Shown one piece after another: positions 16,858 through 25,301 of a stretch of 64,000 bases of DNA. Position 1 is the first letter of the stretch. Every line of letters starts with the position of its first letter. A model generated the notes under the pieces. It was not told the origin of the DNA. It worked only from the letters and a program-made list of their open reading frames with translations, and did not search any database. A program made the translations under genes and the position numbers. This DNA is from an uncultured Dermabacter sp. (GTDB lineage Bacteria > Actinomycetota > Actinomycetes > Actinomycetales > Dermabacteraceae), in contig CAMXWV010000005.1 in NCBI GenBank assembly GCA_947252755.1, positions 1 through 64,000 of the forward strand, written 5' to 3'.

Positions 16858-17651
16858 TGACCAGTTCTCGTGCACGCCGGGCCCCGCTTCCTCCGCTACC
16901 CGGCGCTGCCCCGCGACCAGGACCAGTTCATGCTCACGCCGCAACCGGGTCCTCGCTGCACCCGATGCGCTCGACTGTTGACCGATCACCGTTGCTCGCG
17001 CAGGTGTGGCAGCTGCCCGCTGAAACCACGCTCGATCGTGATGAGCTCCGCCGGACTGTTGACGCTCTTACCGGCCTGCAGGACCGCCTCGGGTTCACGC
17101 CGGTGCGAACCGGCCACATCCTGACGACAAATCGCTCAACCACCATTGCGATCCTCATCGACCAGCCCGCGGAATGTGCAGATTCTGACGATCCGGCCGC
17201 GTGGGTGAGCGAGGTTCTTGACCAGAAGGAAGCGCTGCGCGGATTTGCCCGCATCGCCCGGGCATTGAAATCCCTTCACGCGGCACGCGCCGTCCACGGC
17301 GCAGCAGCGACGTCAAACCTGGCCCTCTCCGAAGCGGGGCTGCTGCAGCTTGCGCTCCATCGCTGCCCCGGACTGCGCTCGGCCGATGCCGCCGGTGGGG
17401 GAAGCCCACAGGCGGATGCAGCGGACCTGGCCGCCACGATCCACGAGGTCTGCTCCGCAGCGGAACAGTGGCTGCCCACACCGCAGCTGGAGGAGCTGCT
17501 GCAGTCCCTCCTGTCCTCACCGCTCTCCCCGGAGCCCGCTGAGCGAGAAAGGGCTCAGCGGCCGTGGGGGAGCAGTCTGGAGCAGCTTGCCGAGGTGCTT
17601 GAGGACGCCGCTGCCCTGCTTCCCAGCGAATCAGGTCCCGCGCAGGGCTGA
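16857..17651 (+). CDS. Kinase-fold protein lacking catalytic residues (putative pseudokinase)
   Basis: A 264-residue cytosolic protein. FARIARALKSLHAARAVHGA and ATSNLALSEAGLLQLA align by pattern with the helix and catalytic loop of Ser/Thr kinases (LHxxGIVHGDxxPxNxLL). The HRD/HGD aspartate, the VAIK lysine and the DFG motif are missing. The start is the ATG overlapping the previous stop. The EssB/YukC component of Firmicutes type VII systems also has a cytosolic pseudokinase-like domain, so a scaffold role is possible; unlike EssB there is no transmembrane helix. The fold is inferred from a short stretch. Confidence 0.5.
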   Translation: MTSSRARRAPLPPLPGAAPRPGPVHAHAATGSSLHPMRSTVDRSPLLAQVWQLPAETTLDRDELRRTVDALTGLQDRLGFTPVRTGHILTTNRSTTIAILIDQPAECADSDDPAAWVSEVLDQKEALRGFARIARALKSLHAARAVHGAAATSNLALSEAGLLQLALHRCPGLRSADAAGGGSPQADAADLAATIHEVCSAAEQWLPTPQLEELLQSLLSSPLSPEPAERERAQRPWGSSLEQLAEVLEDAAALLPSESGPAQG

Positions 17652-17658
17652 GGTGACG

Positions 17659-17664
17659 TAGTCT
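17659..17664 (+). promoter_or_regulatory. Putative leaderless promoter (-10 box) inside the type VII-like cluster
   Basis: TAGTCT lies seven bases before the ATG at 17672. No ribosome binding site precedes that ATG. This may separate a regulatory operon (13941-17651) from an ATPase/substrate operon (17672-23774). Confidence 0.4.
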
Positions 17665-17671
17665 GACGACT

Positions 17672-18400
17672 ATGAGCCAGGTAGCAGTGGAGTTCTGCGG
17701 GGAATGGACCCGGATCCCGCCCGGACGGTCCCTCACCATTGGACGGGAAGCTGAACTCATCATCGATGAGGACAATCCGTTTCTGCACCGACGATTCCTC
17801 ACGATCCGTGAGGCAGACGGCATGTGGTGGCTGATCAATGACGGCAACCGCATCAGCGCCAGCGTCACGGACAGCACCCAGTCGATGCAGGCCACCCTCG
17901 CCCCGGGAGCCCGCATCCCCATCGCCTTCGACTACCTGAATGTGGTGTTCAGCGCAGGCCCCACCACCTACGAATTCAGCATCCACGCCGCAGCACCGGA
18001 CATCTCCACCCTGCAGCGCACCATTGACCTCGACGGTGAGCCCACCGTGGGCGCAGTTCCGTTCACCGAGTCGCAGAAGCTGCTCATCCTGGTGCTCGCG
18101 GAACCGCTCCTCATGCGCGATGGTGAAAGCATCTCCACTATCCCTTCGTCTGCCGACGCAGCCGCAGCCCTCGGATGGACCCGCACGAAGTTCAACCGCA
18201 AGCTCGACAATGTGTGCGACAAGCTGGACAAGATCGGCGTCAAGGGCCTGCGCGGCGGACCGACCAAGCTCGCCAGCAACCGCCGTACCCGACTGGTGGA
18301 ATACGCGGTCAGCAGCAGACTTGTGGACGCCAGTGACCTCGCACTTCTCCACAGTGCGAAGCGGGAGGCGGCGGGCCGAGCCCTCAGCGACGACGATTGA
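17672..18400 (+). CDS. FHA-like protein with C-terminal helical DNA-binding-like region
   Basis: A 242-residue soluble protein. The N-terminal ~100 residues resemble an FHA-type beta sandwich (LTIGREAELIIDEDNPFLHR then RFLTIREADGMWWLINDG), with the GRE and LHRR positions kept but the STNGT asparagine region replaced by NDGNRIS. The C-terminal half (FTESQKLLILVLAEPLLMRD, ADAAAALGWTRTKFNRKLDN) resembles a winged-helix or sigma-like helix-turn-helix. It could link phosphorylation state to transcription, but no DNA target is evident. Confidence 0.6.
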   Translation: MSQVAVEFCGEWTRIPPGRSLTIGREAELIIDEDNPFLHRRFLTIREADGMWWLINDGNRISASVTDSTQSMQATLAPGARIPIAFDYLNVVFSAGPTTYEFSIHAAAPDISTLQRTIDLDGEPTVGAVPFTESQKLLILVLAEPLLMRDGESISTIPSSADAAAALGWTRTKFNRKLDNVCDKLDKIGVKGLRGGPTKLASNRRTRLVEYAVSSRLVDASDLALLHSAKREAAGRALSDDD

Positions 18401-18461
18401 GTGACCGGCCACCACCCGGCGCTTCCACTGGAAGTGAGGACCGCGTGCAGCAGGGGGTCAC

Positions 18462-21400
18462 ATGCACGCTCGCGTCGCTCTCGACCGCTCGTCCAGCCCA
18501 GTCGCTCTGCTCGACATCGATGCTGACGCCACCGCGCGGATCAGCGATCTCGCGCAGGCGCTTGAACCCTGGGCGAGCACACCGGGTCAGGCGCCCACGG
18601 TGGTGGCCGGCGGACACCCGCTGAATCCTGATCTCCCAATCGCCCGCAGCGGCATCCACTCCGGCAGCACGATCACACTCAGCTCCGCTGCCGCAGCAGA
18701 TGCACCCGCACCCACCGCTCTGCTCAGCATCCTCACCGGACCGCGCGCCGGAACGGAGATTCCGCTTCCCGACGGCCGCTTCACACTCGGTGACCTACAG
18801 GACGACATCGGCCTCGAGGACCCGCTCGCCCCCGGCCGCAGCGCGATCCTCACTATCGACCATGGACACGCCGCCATCCACGCCACCGGTGACGCCGTCT
18901 CCCTGCTGGTCAACGCCCGGCCCACCGAGCAGGCACAGCTGCGCTCAACGGACACTTTCCGCATCGGCGCCACGGACCTCACCATCACCGCTATCACAGA
19001 CGGCTCCGGAATCCCGATCAGCCCTGCGGCTCTCCTGCACACTCCGATTCCGGAGGAGAACAGGACCTTGCCAAGCGTTCCGACTCCGGGCCTGCTCACA
19101 CCGTTTCCGATCATCATGATGCTGCTGCCACTCGTGCTTGGACTGACGATGTTCAGCATCACCCGCAGCCCATTCAGTCTCATGATCATCGTGTTCATGC
19201 CGGGCTTCGCACTCGCAGGCTTCCTCACCGCGCGCCGGTCCCACCGGCTGCAAAAAACCGCTGCCTGGCGCCGATTCGATGACGCACTGCGCGCTCTGCG
19301 GCGGCGAACCCGCGCCGAGCAGACAGCTGAGCTCACCATCCGCAACGAGAGGTTCCCTCACCCTGGCGACGTCTGCTCAGCCGCGGTACGGCGCGATCCC
19401 CTGCTGTTCTCCCGCTCTGCGCAGAACCCAGATGCCGGCCGGGTGCGCGTGGGACTGGCACTCCAGACCTCGGCCACATCCGCGGCTGCCCCAGCCGCCA
19501 CGGCAGAGCCAGAACTCGGTGAGCAACTGGAATGCGCCGCCGATGACCTCTCCGCCGCAGTTCTGCCGCTCACGCTTCAGACGGTGGGACCGTCACCGAT
19601 CGCCGTCACCGGCCGCAGTGCACGGGCAGACCACCTCATCGCCAGCATGATTCTGCAGCTATGCGCTCTGCATTCACCCGCGGATATGACCGTGTGCGTG
19701 CTGGGCGGCGAGCACCCGGAATGGCTGCTCTGGCTGCCGCATGCGCACACGCCGTTCAGTCCCCTGCGCTCTGCCCAGCTCGTCCCCGACATGGCCGATT
19801 CGACGGCGCTGCTGAGCGATCTTCTCACCTGCATCGAGGAGCGCACCGGCGCGTCCCGTTCCCCTCAGAACAGGATGGAGGAGACGGTGTCCCTACCGTG
19901 GATCGTTGTGTTCCTGCTGGAGCCCGAACGCGTGGATCCGCCGATTCTGCGCACACTGCTGAGCGGCGGGCCCGGCGCACACATCCACACGCTGATCCAC
20001 TGCCTAGACCAGCGCAGCGTCCCTCAGCAGTGCAGCACGATCCTCGCCATCCCCGACCAGGGACCGGCTGCTCTGAGCGACGGACACGGCCTGGCGGTTC
20101 AGAGCATCGAGATCGAGGTTGCCTCACACCGTCTGCTCAGCCGTGCGGCACGTGCGCTCGCCCCGCTGGTGGATGCCACTGTCAGCGCCCCCATCAGCAC
20201 ACGCATGCCGACGCGCTTCATGCTGGCCGAAACCGCAGGCGGCACCGCTGGCGGCCTTCTGCACCAGGCTGAAACCGCCTGGCAACACCCGGCACCCAGC
20301 CTGAGCGTGTCGATCGGCCACACCGGAACAGGTCTGCTGAGCCTGGATATCGCCGCGCAGGGTCCGCATGCCCTGGTGGGAGGCACAACCGGCAGCGGGA
20401 AGTCGGAGTTTCTGCGCTCGTGGGTGCTCGCCATGGCCGTGCAGCAGCCGCCCACTACCACCACCTTCCTCTTCGTGGACTACAAGGGCGGCTCAGCATT
20501 CGCCGACTGCACCCGACTGCCGCACAGCGTAGGCCTGGTCACGGACCTTGACGATCACCTCGTGGATCGGGTGCTGACCTCGCTGCGCGCCGAACTGCGC
20601 CGCCGCGAAACCATCCTGGCTGCCGCCGGCGTTCCCGATCTCGACTCCCTCCGCGCCCGTGACAACTCCCGCGCGTTCCCGCGCCTGATCATCGTGGTGG
20701 ATGAGTTCGCTGCGCTCACAGCGGAGATGCCGGAGTTCGTGGACGGGGTGATCGATATCGCCGCCCGAGGCCGATCACTTGGGCTGCACCTGATCCTGGC
20801 CACGCAGCGGCCCGCGGGCGTCATCACCGGCGCGATTCGTGCGAACACGGCTCTGCGCATAGCGCTGAGATGCGCCGATGCAGCGGACTCCACGGACATC
20901 ATCGGCGCCCCCACAGCTGCCCACTTCCCACCGGAGCAGCCGGGCAGGGCAGCAGTCAGTAGCGGGCCGGGTCGGATCATCGACTTCCAGAGCGCCTACA
21001 CCGGAGCCAGCAGCACCACCCAGGCCTCACACAGCGTCACCGTCACGCCCGTGCGAGCCGCAGACCAGCCGGCCGCCGAACCGGTCGGGGCCGAGACCGG
21101 CCATCCGACCATGCAGCTAGGTGCCGATGAACGCATCACTGAAACTCGAACAGACGCTGCTCTCATCGTGGACGGGCTGGGCAGACTGGCCGAGCATCTG
21201 CCAGTCCCGCGCCGACCCTGGCTTGACCCGCTCCCTTCCGTACTCACCGGAGCGGACGCGTCGGCGCTGCTGACACCCGAAGACGCTGACCGCAGCGCGG
21301 AGGCGCTGATCGGCGTCATCGATGATCCGCGCCGCCAACGACGCCGGCCGCTTGAGCTTGACCTCAGCCGCGGTGGAGTGACCACCGTGATCGGCGGCGC

Positions 21401-22667
21401 CGGAGCCGGAACCACCAGTGCTCTGATCACGGCCGCGCAGCGCATCGCCCGATGCTCTTCACAGATTCCGATCTGGGGCATCGACGCCACCGGCACAGGC
21501 TCACTGAACAGTCTGCTTGGCTCACCCGGCGTGAAGGACATCATCACCACGGATGATCAAGCCCGGATGACGCGCCTCATGGACCGAGTGCTCGCGGATT
21601 CACGCTCGCAGGACTCCGGATCAAGCAGTGGGCTGCGTGCTGTTCTGCTGATCGATGGCGGCGGCGCGCTGAAAGATCTTCTGCTGCAGCCGCAGCAGGA
21701 AACGTGGAGCAGCGCGCTGACCGAACTCACCGCAACAGCCCGCCAGCGGGGTATCTGCATCATCGCCGCGGCGGACCACCATCTTGCACTGCCCAGTATG
21801 CTCGCCCGCGCTGCTGCCGCCACGATCGTGCTTCGCCAAGCAAGCAGAGATGATGCCGCCCAGCTGGGCGTGCCCCGCGGGCTCCTCACCGATGACACTC
21901 CGCCGGGCCGCGGAGCCGTGGACGGCTTGGAGATGCAGATCATCGCCCCCGAGCCGCTGAGCGCGTCGAACCCGAGGCGCCCCGGCGCCATTCCCACATT
22001 GCCCGCGCATCTCAGCCTCGCTGACCTTCCCGCTGCGGACGGCGCCGCCAGGGTGGGTCTGCACGCCCGGCAGATGACACCGGTGGTGCAATCCCTTCCC
22101 CCTACCGTGCTCGTTGCAGGACCGGCCGACTCCGGCCGGATCGGCGTGCTCGCAGCGCTCGCTGCGGAGTTTCAACGGCTTCACCCGGGAGCACCGCTGT
22201 TCTCCGTTGGGCCGAGCACCCTCGATCTGCCGGGGCTTGCGCCCGATGAACAGGCTGTTGGGGAGCGCGAACTCGTTCAGTTCGCGGCCGAGCTCACCGC
22301 GTGGGCTGAGCACGCTCCCGGGGACCAGCCCGGCCTGGTTGTGGTCACCGGGGTCAGAGAACTGGTGGGACGCTCCGCGGATCTGCAGCTCGCAGAGGCG
22401 CTGCGCCGCGCGCTCGCCGCCGGAATCAGCGTGGTGGGTGAGCTGGACACCTCCAGCCGTGCATCAGGAAGCCAGCTCGTCTCCCTGCTGCTCACCCATG
22501 GCACCGGCATCCTGCTGGAGTCCGATCCGAGCTCCAGTGTTTTCGGCAGCCGCCGAGCGCGCTTCCCCGACGCGCCCGGACCCTGCCGCGGCTTCTGGAT
22601 CACTCCTACGAGCACAGTGCCCATCCTTGCCGTCTCCCATCACCCCGAGGAGTCCCCATGCCTATGA
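18462..22667 (+). CDS. Type VII secretion FtsK/SpoIIIE ATPase (EssC/EccC type)
   Basis: A 1,401-residue motor protein of the type VII secretion family. The order is an N-terminal FHA-like region (residues 1-190), two adjacent transmembrane helices (about 208-255), a linker domain, then three P-loop domains. Domain 1 has intact Walker A GGTTGSGKSE (about 640) and Walker B LIIVVDEFAAL (about 742). Domain 2 (GGAGAGTTSAL, about 978) and domain 3 (GPADSGRIG, about 1218) lack the Walker lysine. The single-chain FHA-TM-TM-ATPase layout is closer to EssC of Firmicutes than to mycobacterial EccCa/EccCb. The 3' end overlaps the first WXG100 gene. Confidence 0.9.
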   Translation: MHARVALDRSSSPVALLDIDADATARISDLAQALEPWASTPGQAPTVVAGGHPLNPDLPIARSGIHSGSTITLSSAAAADAPAPTALLSILTGPRAGTEIPLPDGRFTLGDLQDDIGLEDPLAPGRSAILTIDHGHAAIHATGDAVSLLVNARPTEQAQLRSTDTFRIGATDLTITAITDGSGIPISPAALLHTPIPEENRTLPSVPTPGLLTPFPIIMMLLPLVLGLTMFSITRSPFSLMIIVFMPGFALAGFLTARRSHRLQKTAAWRRFDDALRALRRRTRAEQTAELTIRNERFPHPGDVCSAAVRRDPLLFSRSAQNPDAGRVRVGLALQTSATSAAAPAATAEPELGEQLECAADDLSAAVLPLTLQTVGPSPIAVTGRSARADHLIASMILQLCALHSPADMTVCVLGGEHPEWLLWLPHAHTPFSPLRSAQLVPDMADSTALLSDLLTCIEERTGASRSPQNRMEETVSLPWIVVFLLEPERVDPPILRTLLSGGPGAHIHTLIHCLDQRSVPQQCSTILAIPDQGPAALSDGHGLAVQSIEIEVASHRLLSRAARALAPLVDATVSAPISTRMPTRFMLAETAGGTAGGLLHQAETAWQHPAPSLSVSIGHTGTGLLSLDIAAQGPHALVGGTTGSGKSEFLRSWVLAMAVQQPPTTTTFLFVDYKGGSAFADCTRLPHSVGLVTDLDDHLVDRVLTSLRAELRRRETILAAAGVPDLDSLRARDNSRAFPRLIIVVDEFAALTAEMPEFVDGVIDIAARGRSLGLHLILATQRPAGVITGAIRANTALRIALRCADAADSTDIIGAPTAAHFPPEQPGRAAVSSGPGRIIDFQSAYTGASSTTQASHSVTVTPVRAADQPAAEPVGAETGHPTMQLGADERITETRTDAALIVDGLGRLAEHLPVPRRPWLDPLPSVLTGADASALLTPEDADRSAEALIGVIDDPRRQRRRPLELDLSRGGVTTVIGGAGAGTTSALITAAQRIARCSSQIPIWGIDATGTGSLNSLLGSPGVKDIITTDDQARMTRLMDRVLADSRSQDSGSSSGLRAVLLIDGGGALKDLLLQPQQETWSSALTELTATARQRGICIIAAADHHLALPSMLARAAAATIVLRQASRDDAAQLGVPRGLLTDDTPPGRGAVDGLEMQIIAPEPLSASNPRRPGAIPTLPAHLSLADLPAADGAARVGLHARQMTPVVQSLPPTVLVAGPADSGRIGVLAALAAEFQRLHPGAPLFSVGPSTLDLPGLAPDEQAVGERELVQFAAELTAWAEHAPGDQPGLVVVTGVRELVGRSADLQLAEALRRALAAGISVVGELDTSSRASGSQLVSLLLTHGTGILLESDPSSSVFGSRRARFPDAPGPCRGFWITPTSTVPILAVSHHPEESPCL

Positions 22668-22924
22668 CCGGACTGGACCCCGTCAGCGTCCGCGCAGCGA
22701 CCGACGCGCTGCGCACCAGTGCCGAACAGCTTGAGAACCGGATGCGCGTACTCACTGATGCGCTCAGCGACCTTCCGTGGCACGGACCAGACAGCGAAGA
22801 CTTCCGCGCCCGATGGCAGTCCGGGCCCGCCGATCGTGCAGCCGAGATCTGCCGACTGCTGCGCGAACTCACCGAGCAAGGAGGTGCAGAGATCACCGAA
22901 CAGGAGAACGCGTCGGCCGCGTGA
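22658..22924 (+). CDS. WXG100 family protein 1
   Basis: An 88-residue helical-hairpin protein with the WxG turn at W41 (LPWHGPDSEDF). It has no signal peptide, as expected for a type VII substrate or co-substrate. It overlaps the ATPase gene by 10 bp and has AGGAG upstream within that gene. The C-terminal tail (EQGGAEITEQENASAA) has no YxxxD/E export signal, so export may depend on a partner. Confidence 0.8.
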   Translation: MPMTGLDPVSVRAATDALRTSAEQLENRMRVLTDALSDLPWHGPDSEDFRARWQSGPADRAAEICRLLRELTEQGGAEITEQENASAA

Positions 22925-23051
22925 CACGCACTGCCACTGCAGGCGGGCGTGAGCCCGCTGAAGCCAGAGCCCACACGAACAGGCCTGAGAACCGCACCAT
23001 CGACGACCAACCACCCCACAGCAGAGTTATCGAGAAACAGGAGAAAGACCC

Positions 23052-23324
23052 ATGATGAGCGAATCCTTCCGTGGAATGAATCCGGTTGCCGTTGAAACGG
23101 CCGGCACCGCGCTGACCGAGCTCGGAGAGGCGATGACCGCCACCGTCAACGTCGCGCGGGAGAAGTTCAGCACAATGGAATGGCACGGCACTGACGCCAC
23201 CACCTTTGAAACCGAGATCACCGCGCTGTTCGACGAACTCACCGAACTCGGCAACGTCGCAGTTGCGCTCGCGGACACTGCCGTCAACGAAGCAGCTGAG
23301 CAGCGCACCGCCTCCGAGAGCTGA
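23052..23324 (+). CDS. WXG100 family protein 2
   Basis: A 90-residue protein with WxG at W44 (STMEWHGTDA) between two helices; acidic overall. An AGGAGAAAG ribosome binding site lies just upstream of the ATG pair (23052/23055). It has no signal peptide. A 127-bp gap separates it from WXG100 protein 1. It may dimerise with one of the other two family members. Confidence 0.82.
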   Translation: MMSESFRGMNPVAVETAGTALTELGEAMTATVNVAREKFSTMEWHGTDATTFETEITALFDELTELGNVAVALADTAVNEAAEQRTASES

Positions 23325-23441
23325 CCGTCCGGCCCCGCCGGAGCGGACAGTCCTTGACCCCAGCATCCTGGCCACACCCCAGAGATGCTCACATGCACAC
23401 AGATGCCCATAAGACACCACCATTGACTAAGGAGAATCACC

Positions 23442-23774
23442 ATGAATGACTTCCTCGGAATGGACCTGACCCGCGCGGAAGGCTTCTGCGATCTGCTTGA
23501 AGAGCGCGCCAGAGCCGCCGAGCAGGGCCTGGAAGCTGTGCAGTCTGCCTGCGCGGATCTGCCCTGGTTCGGCGAGGACAGTGACGTGTTCCGCGAAGGC
23601 TGGGTGACGCTGCAGAAGCGGACCATCACCGCAATCGAGGCGCTGATCACGAAAGCGAAGCGGCTGCGTGATCAGATCGAGCAGCAGCGCACCGCATCCA
23701 GTGCCCGTACGGGTTCGGTGGCGAGCATGATCGGGGGAGCAAGCCCCGGCGTAGCGGCCGCCTCCTCGCAGTGA
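23442..23774 (+). CDS. WXG100 family protein 3
   Basis: A 110-residue WXG100-type protein with a WFG turn at W42 (ADLPWFGEDSDVF) and a more basic second helix (TKAKRLRDQIEQQ). A flexible Ser/Ala/Gly tail of about 25 residues makes it longer than its two neighbours. AAGGAGA lies upstream of the ATG. It is the last gene of the cluster and is followed by a strong hairpin. Confidence 0.8.
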   Translation: MNDFLGMDLTRAEGFCDLLEERARAAEQGLEAVQSACADLPWFGEDSDVFREGWVTLQKRTITAIEALITKAKRLRDQIEQQRTASSARTGSVASMIGGASPGVAAASSQ

Positions 23775-23823
23775 CCGTCCGGACAACCGCGCAGTGACCG
23801 CCTAGAGAAAAGGACGGAGCTCT

Positions 23824-23859
23824 GGGGGAACGCGCAGCCACGGTGCGCTGCGTTCCCCC
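23824..23859 (+). terminator. Hairpin ending the type VII-like cluster
   Basis: GGGGGAACGC at 23824-23833 pairs perfectly with GCGTTCCCCC at 23850-23859; extra pairing inside the loop (GCAGC/GCTGC) is possible. It lies 50 bp after the last WXG100 stop. There is no U-tract, as is common for actinobacterial terminators. Confidence 0.6.
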
Positions 23860-23956
23860 GGAGTGAAGCCGCTGGTCATCGAGCCTTTCGTCGACGGGGT
23901 GGCGCCCACCGCAAGCACCTGTGACTCGTTTCATGAGCCTTGATCCCGCTCCGGAG

Positions 23957-23986
23957 TTGGTTCCCGCTGCCGGACTCGGCTACTCT
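23957..23986 (+). promoter_or_regulatory. Putative promoter of the tRNA cluster
   Basis: A -35-like TTGGTT at 23957-23962 and -10 TACTCT at 23981-23986 with an 18-bp spacer, 45 bp upstream of tRNA-Tyr. Confidence 0.5.
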
Positions 23987-24030
23987 TGAGGGCGTCGGTT
24001 CGCCAGTCATCAGGCTGGCGGAATGGACAC

Positions 24031-24112
24031 GGCGAGTTACCGGAGCGGCCAAACGGGGCTGACTGTAAATCAGCTGGCATTGCCTACGGGGGTTCGAATC
24101 CCTCACTCGCCA
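24031..24112 (+). tRNA. tRNA-Tyr (GTA)
   Basis: An 82-nt class II tRNA. The acceptor GGCGAGT pairs with ACTCGCC, with discriminator A at 24112. Anticodon GTA sits in the loop of GACTGTAAATC, with a long variable arm and the TTCGAATC T-loop. The CCA end is not encoded (CG follows). Confidence 0.95.
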
Positions 24113-24211
24113 CGCAGCTGGAGCGCACGAATTGACCGCGTGTGATCCGATGCACCGGAAGCGCCGTCCGGTTTGCCTCACCAGGCAGGCCCGGATAATG
24201 TTTCTCGGGTT

Positions 24212-24284
24212 GCCCTGATAGCTCAGTAGGCAGAGCGTCTCCATGGTAAGGAGAAGGTCACGGGTTCGATTCCCGTTCGGGGCT
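24212..24284 (+). tRNA. tRNA-Thr (GGT)
   Basis: 73 nt. The acceptor GCCCTGA pairs with TCGGGGC (one G:U), discriminator T. Anticodon stem TCTCC/GGAGA with loop ATGGTAA gives anticodon GGT. T-loop TTCGATT. No encoded CCA. Confidence 0.95.
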
Positions 24285-24346
24285 CTGAGACGGATTCGGC
24301 CCGGCATTCCACCGCACGGTGGGAGCCGGGCCGCTTTCCCGATCAC

Positions 24347-24420
24347 GCCGGGGTAGCTCAGACGGTCAGAGCGCACGACTCATAATCGTGAGGTCGCGGG
24401 TTCGATTCCCGCCCTCGGTA
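24347..24420 (+). tRNA. tRNA-Met (CAT)
   Basis: The acceptor GCCGGGG pairs with CCTCGGT (G:U at the terminal pair), and CCA is encoded at 24421-24423. Anticodon stem CACGA/TCGTG with loop CTCATAA gives CAT. The anticodon stem lacks the three consecutive G:C pairs of initiator tRNA, so this is the elongator. Confidence 0.93.
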
Positions 24421-24515
24421 CCACCCCAGCTGGATGCTGGTGTGAGAACTTGTCTCCGCTCGGAGGCACATCGGAACCGCGTATGCGAAGTGCGCACTGA
24501 CGAAAAGAGGCAATC

Positions 24516-24686
24516 GTGGCGAGCAAAAGCTCTGACGTGCGTCCGAAGATCACCTTGGCGTGCGTAGAATGCAAGAACCGCAACTACATCACCAAGAAGA
24601 ACCGCCGCAACACCCCGGACCGCCTCGAGCTCAACAAGTTCTGCTCGACGTGCGGGCGCAGCACGGCTCACCGCGAGACTCGCTGA
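24516..24686 (+). CDS. rpmG: 50S ribosomal protein L33 (zinc-binding type)
   Basis: A 56-residue ribosomal protein with a GTG start after AAAGAGG. It begins MASKSSDVRPKITLACVECK. Two CxxC pairs (CVEC and CSTC) mark the zinc-binding form of L33, rather than the cysteine-free form made under zinc starvation. It lies just downstream of tRNA-Met and is followed by an intrinsic terminator, so it may be co-transcribed with the tRNAs. Confidence 0.95.
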   Translation: MASKSSDVRPKITLACVECKNRNYITKKNRRNTPDRLELNKFCSTCGRSTAHRETR

Positions 24687-24710
24687 TCTTCGGTCTGTCT
24701 GACCAGTGAG

Positions 24711-24738
24711 AAGCCACCCGTAGCCCGGGTGGCTTTTT
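24711..24738 (+). terminator. Intrinsic terminator after rpmG
   Basis: AAGCCACCCG (24711-24720) pairs with CGGGTGGCTT, followed by a run of five T to 24738. It is 25 bp after the rpmG stop and is the clearest Rho-independent terminator in the window. Confidence 0.9.
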
Positions 24739-24847
24739 GCATCCCGGGCCGATGAGAGCCGCGATGCGCGAAGGCTGGATCGCCGGTGCACGCTCATCCC
24801 CTCGGCCCTAGTAGCATCGAAGCATCCGCCGCGAAAAGGAGACCCCA

Positions 24848-25300
24848 GTGACCCAGGCCAACCCTGACTTTGCGGGCCGAACCTACCCGCCCGGCGAGCC
24901 GCTGCTGATCGATGCGGTGAAGGTCCGCGAATTCGCGCAGGCCACCGGCAATACCCACCCTGCTCATCATGATGCCGCTGCTGCCCGATCCCTCGGGTAT
25001 CGGGACATCGTGGCCCCGCCCACCTTCCTGGTGAGCCTTGCGCAGGCCGCCGAAGCACAGTACATCAACGACCCGGATGCATCGATCGATTTCTCCCGCG
25101 TGGTCCACTCCGACGAGAGCTTCCAGCTGCACCGGCCGATCATCGCCGGAGATGAGCTCACTCCCACCCTGACCGTCGTTGCCGTCAGGTCGGTGGGTCC
25201 GCACTCGATGGTCAGCACCCGAGTTGATTTCGCAGACACGGACGGCGCAGAGGTTGCGAGCGTCGGCTCATCACTGGTGATCCGCGGAGAGGAAGCCTGA
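24848..25300 (+). CDS. MaoC-like dehydratase, HadA-type subunit
   Basis: A 150-residue hot-dog-fold protein of the FAS1-like/MaoC dehydratase group. VREFAQATGNTHPAHHDAAA is the N-terminal MaoC region with a degenerate hydratase motif. This is typical of the HadA-type subunit, which pairs with a catalytic HadB-type subunit encoded next. GTG start with AAAAGGAGA upstream. Likely role: (3R)-hydroxyacyl dehydration in fatty acid metabolism. The gene order rpmG-maoC-maoC-murB is widely conserved in actinobacteria. Confidence 0.82.
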   Translation: MTQANPDFAGRTYPPGEPLLIDAVKVREFAQATGNTHPAHHDAAAARSLGYRDIVAPPTFLVSLAQAAEAQYINDPDASIDFSRVVHSDESFQLHRPIIAGDELTPTLTVVAVRSVGPHSMVSTRVDFADTDGAEVASVGSSLVIRGEEA

Positions 25301-25301
25301 T

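Noticed and set aside
23876..24376. Minus-strand frame across the tRNA cluster
   Set aside because: It is the complement of three well-formed tRNA genes; translated tRNA antisense gives spurious frames.
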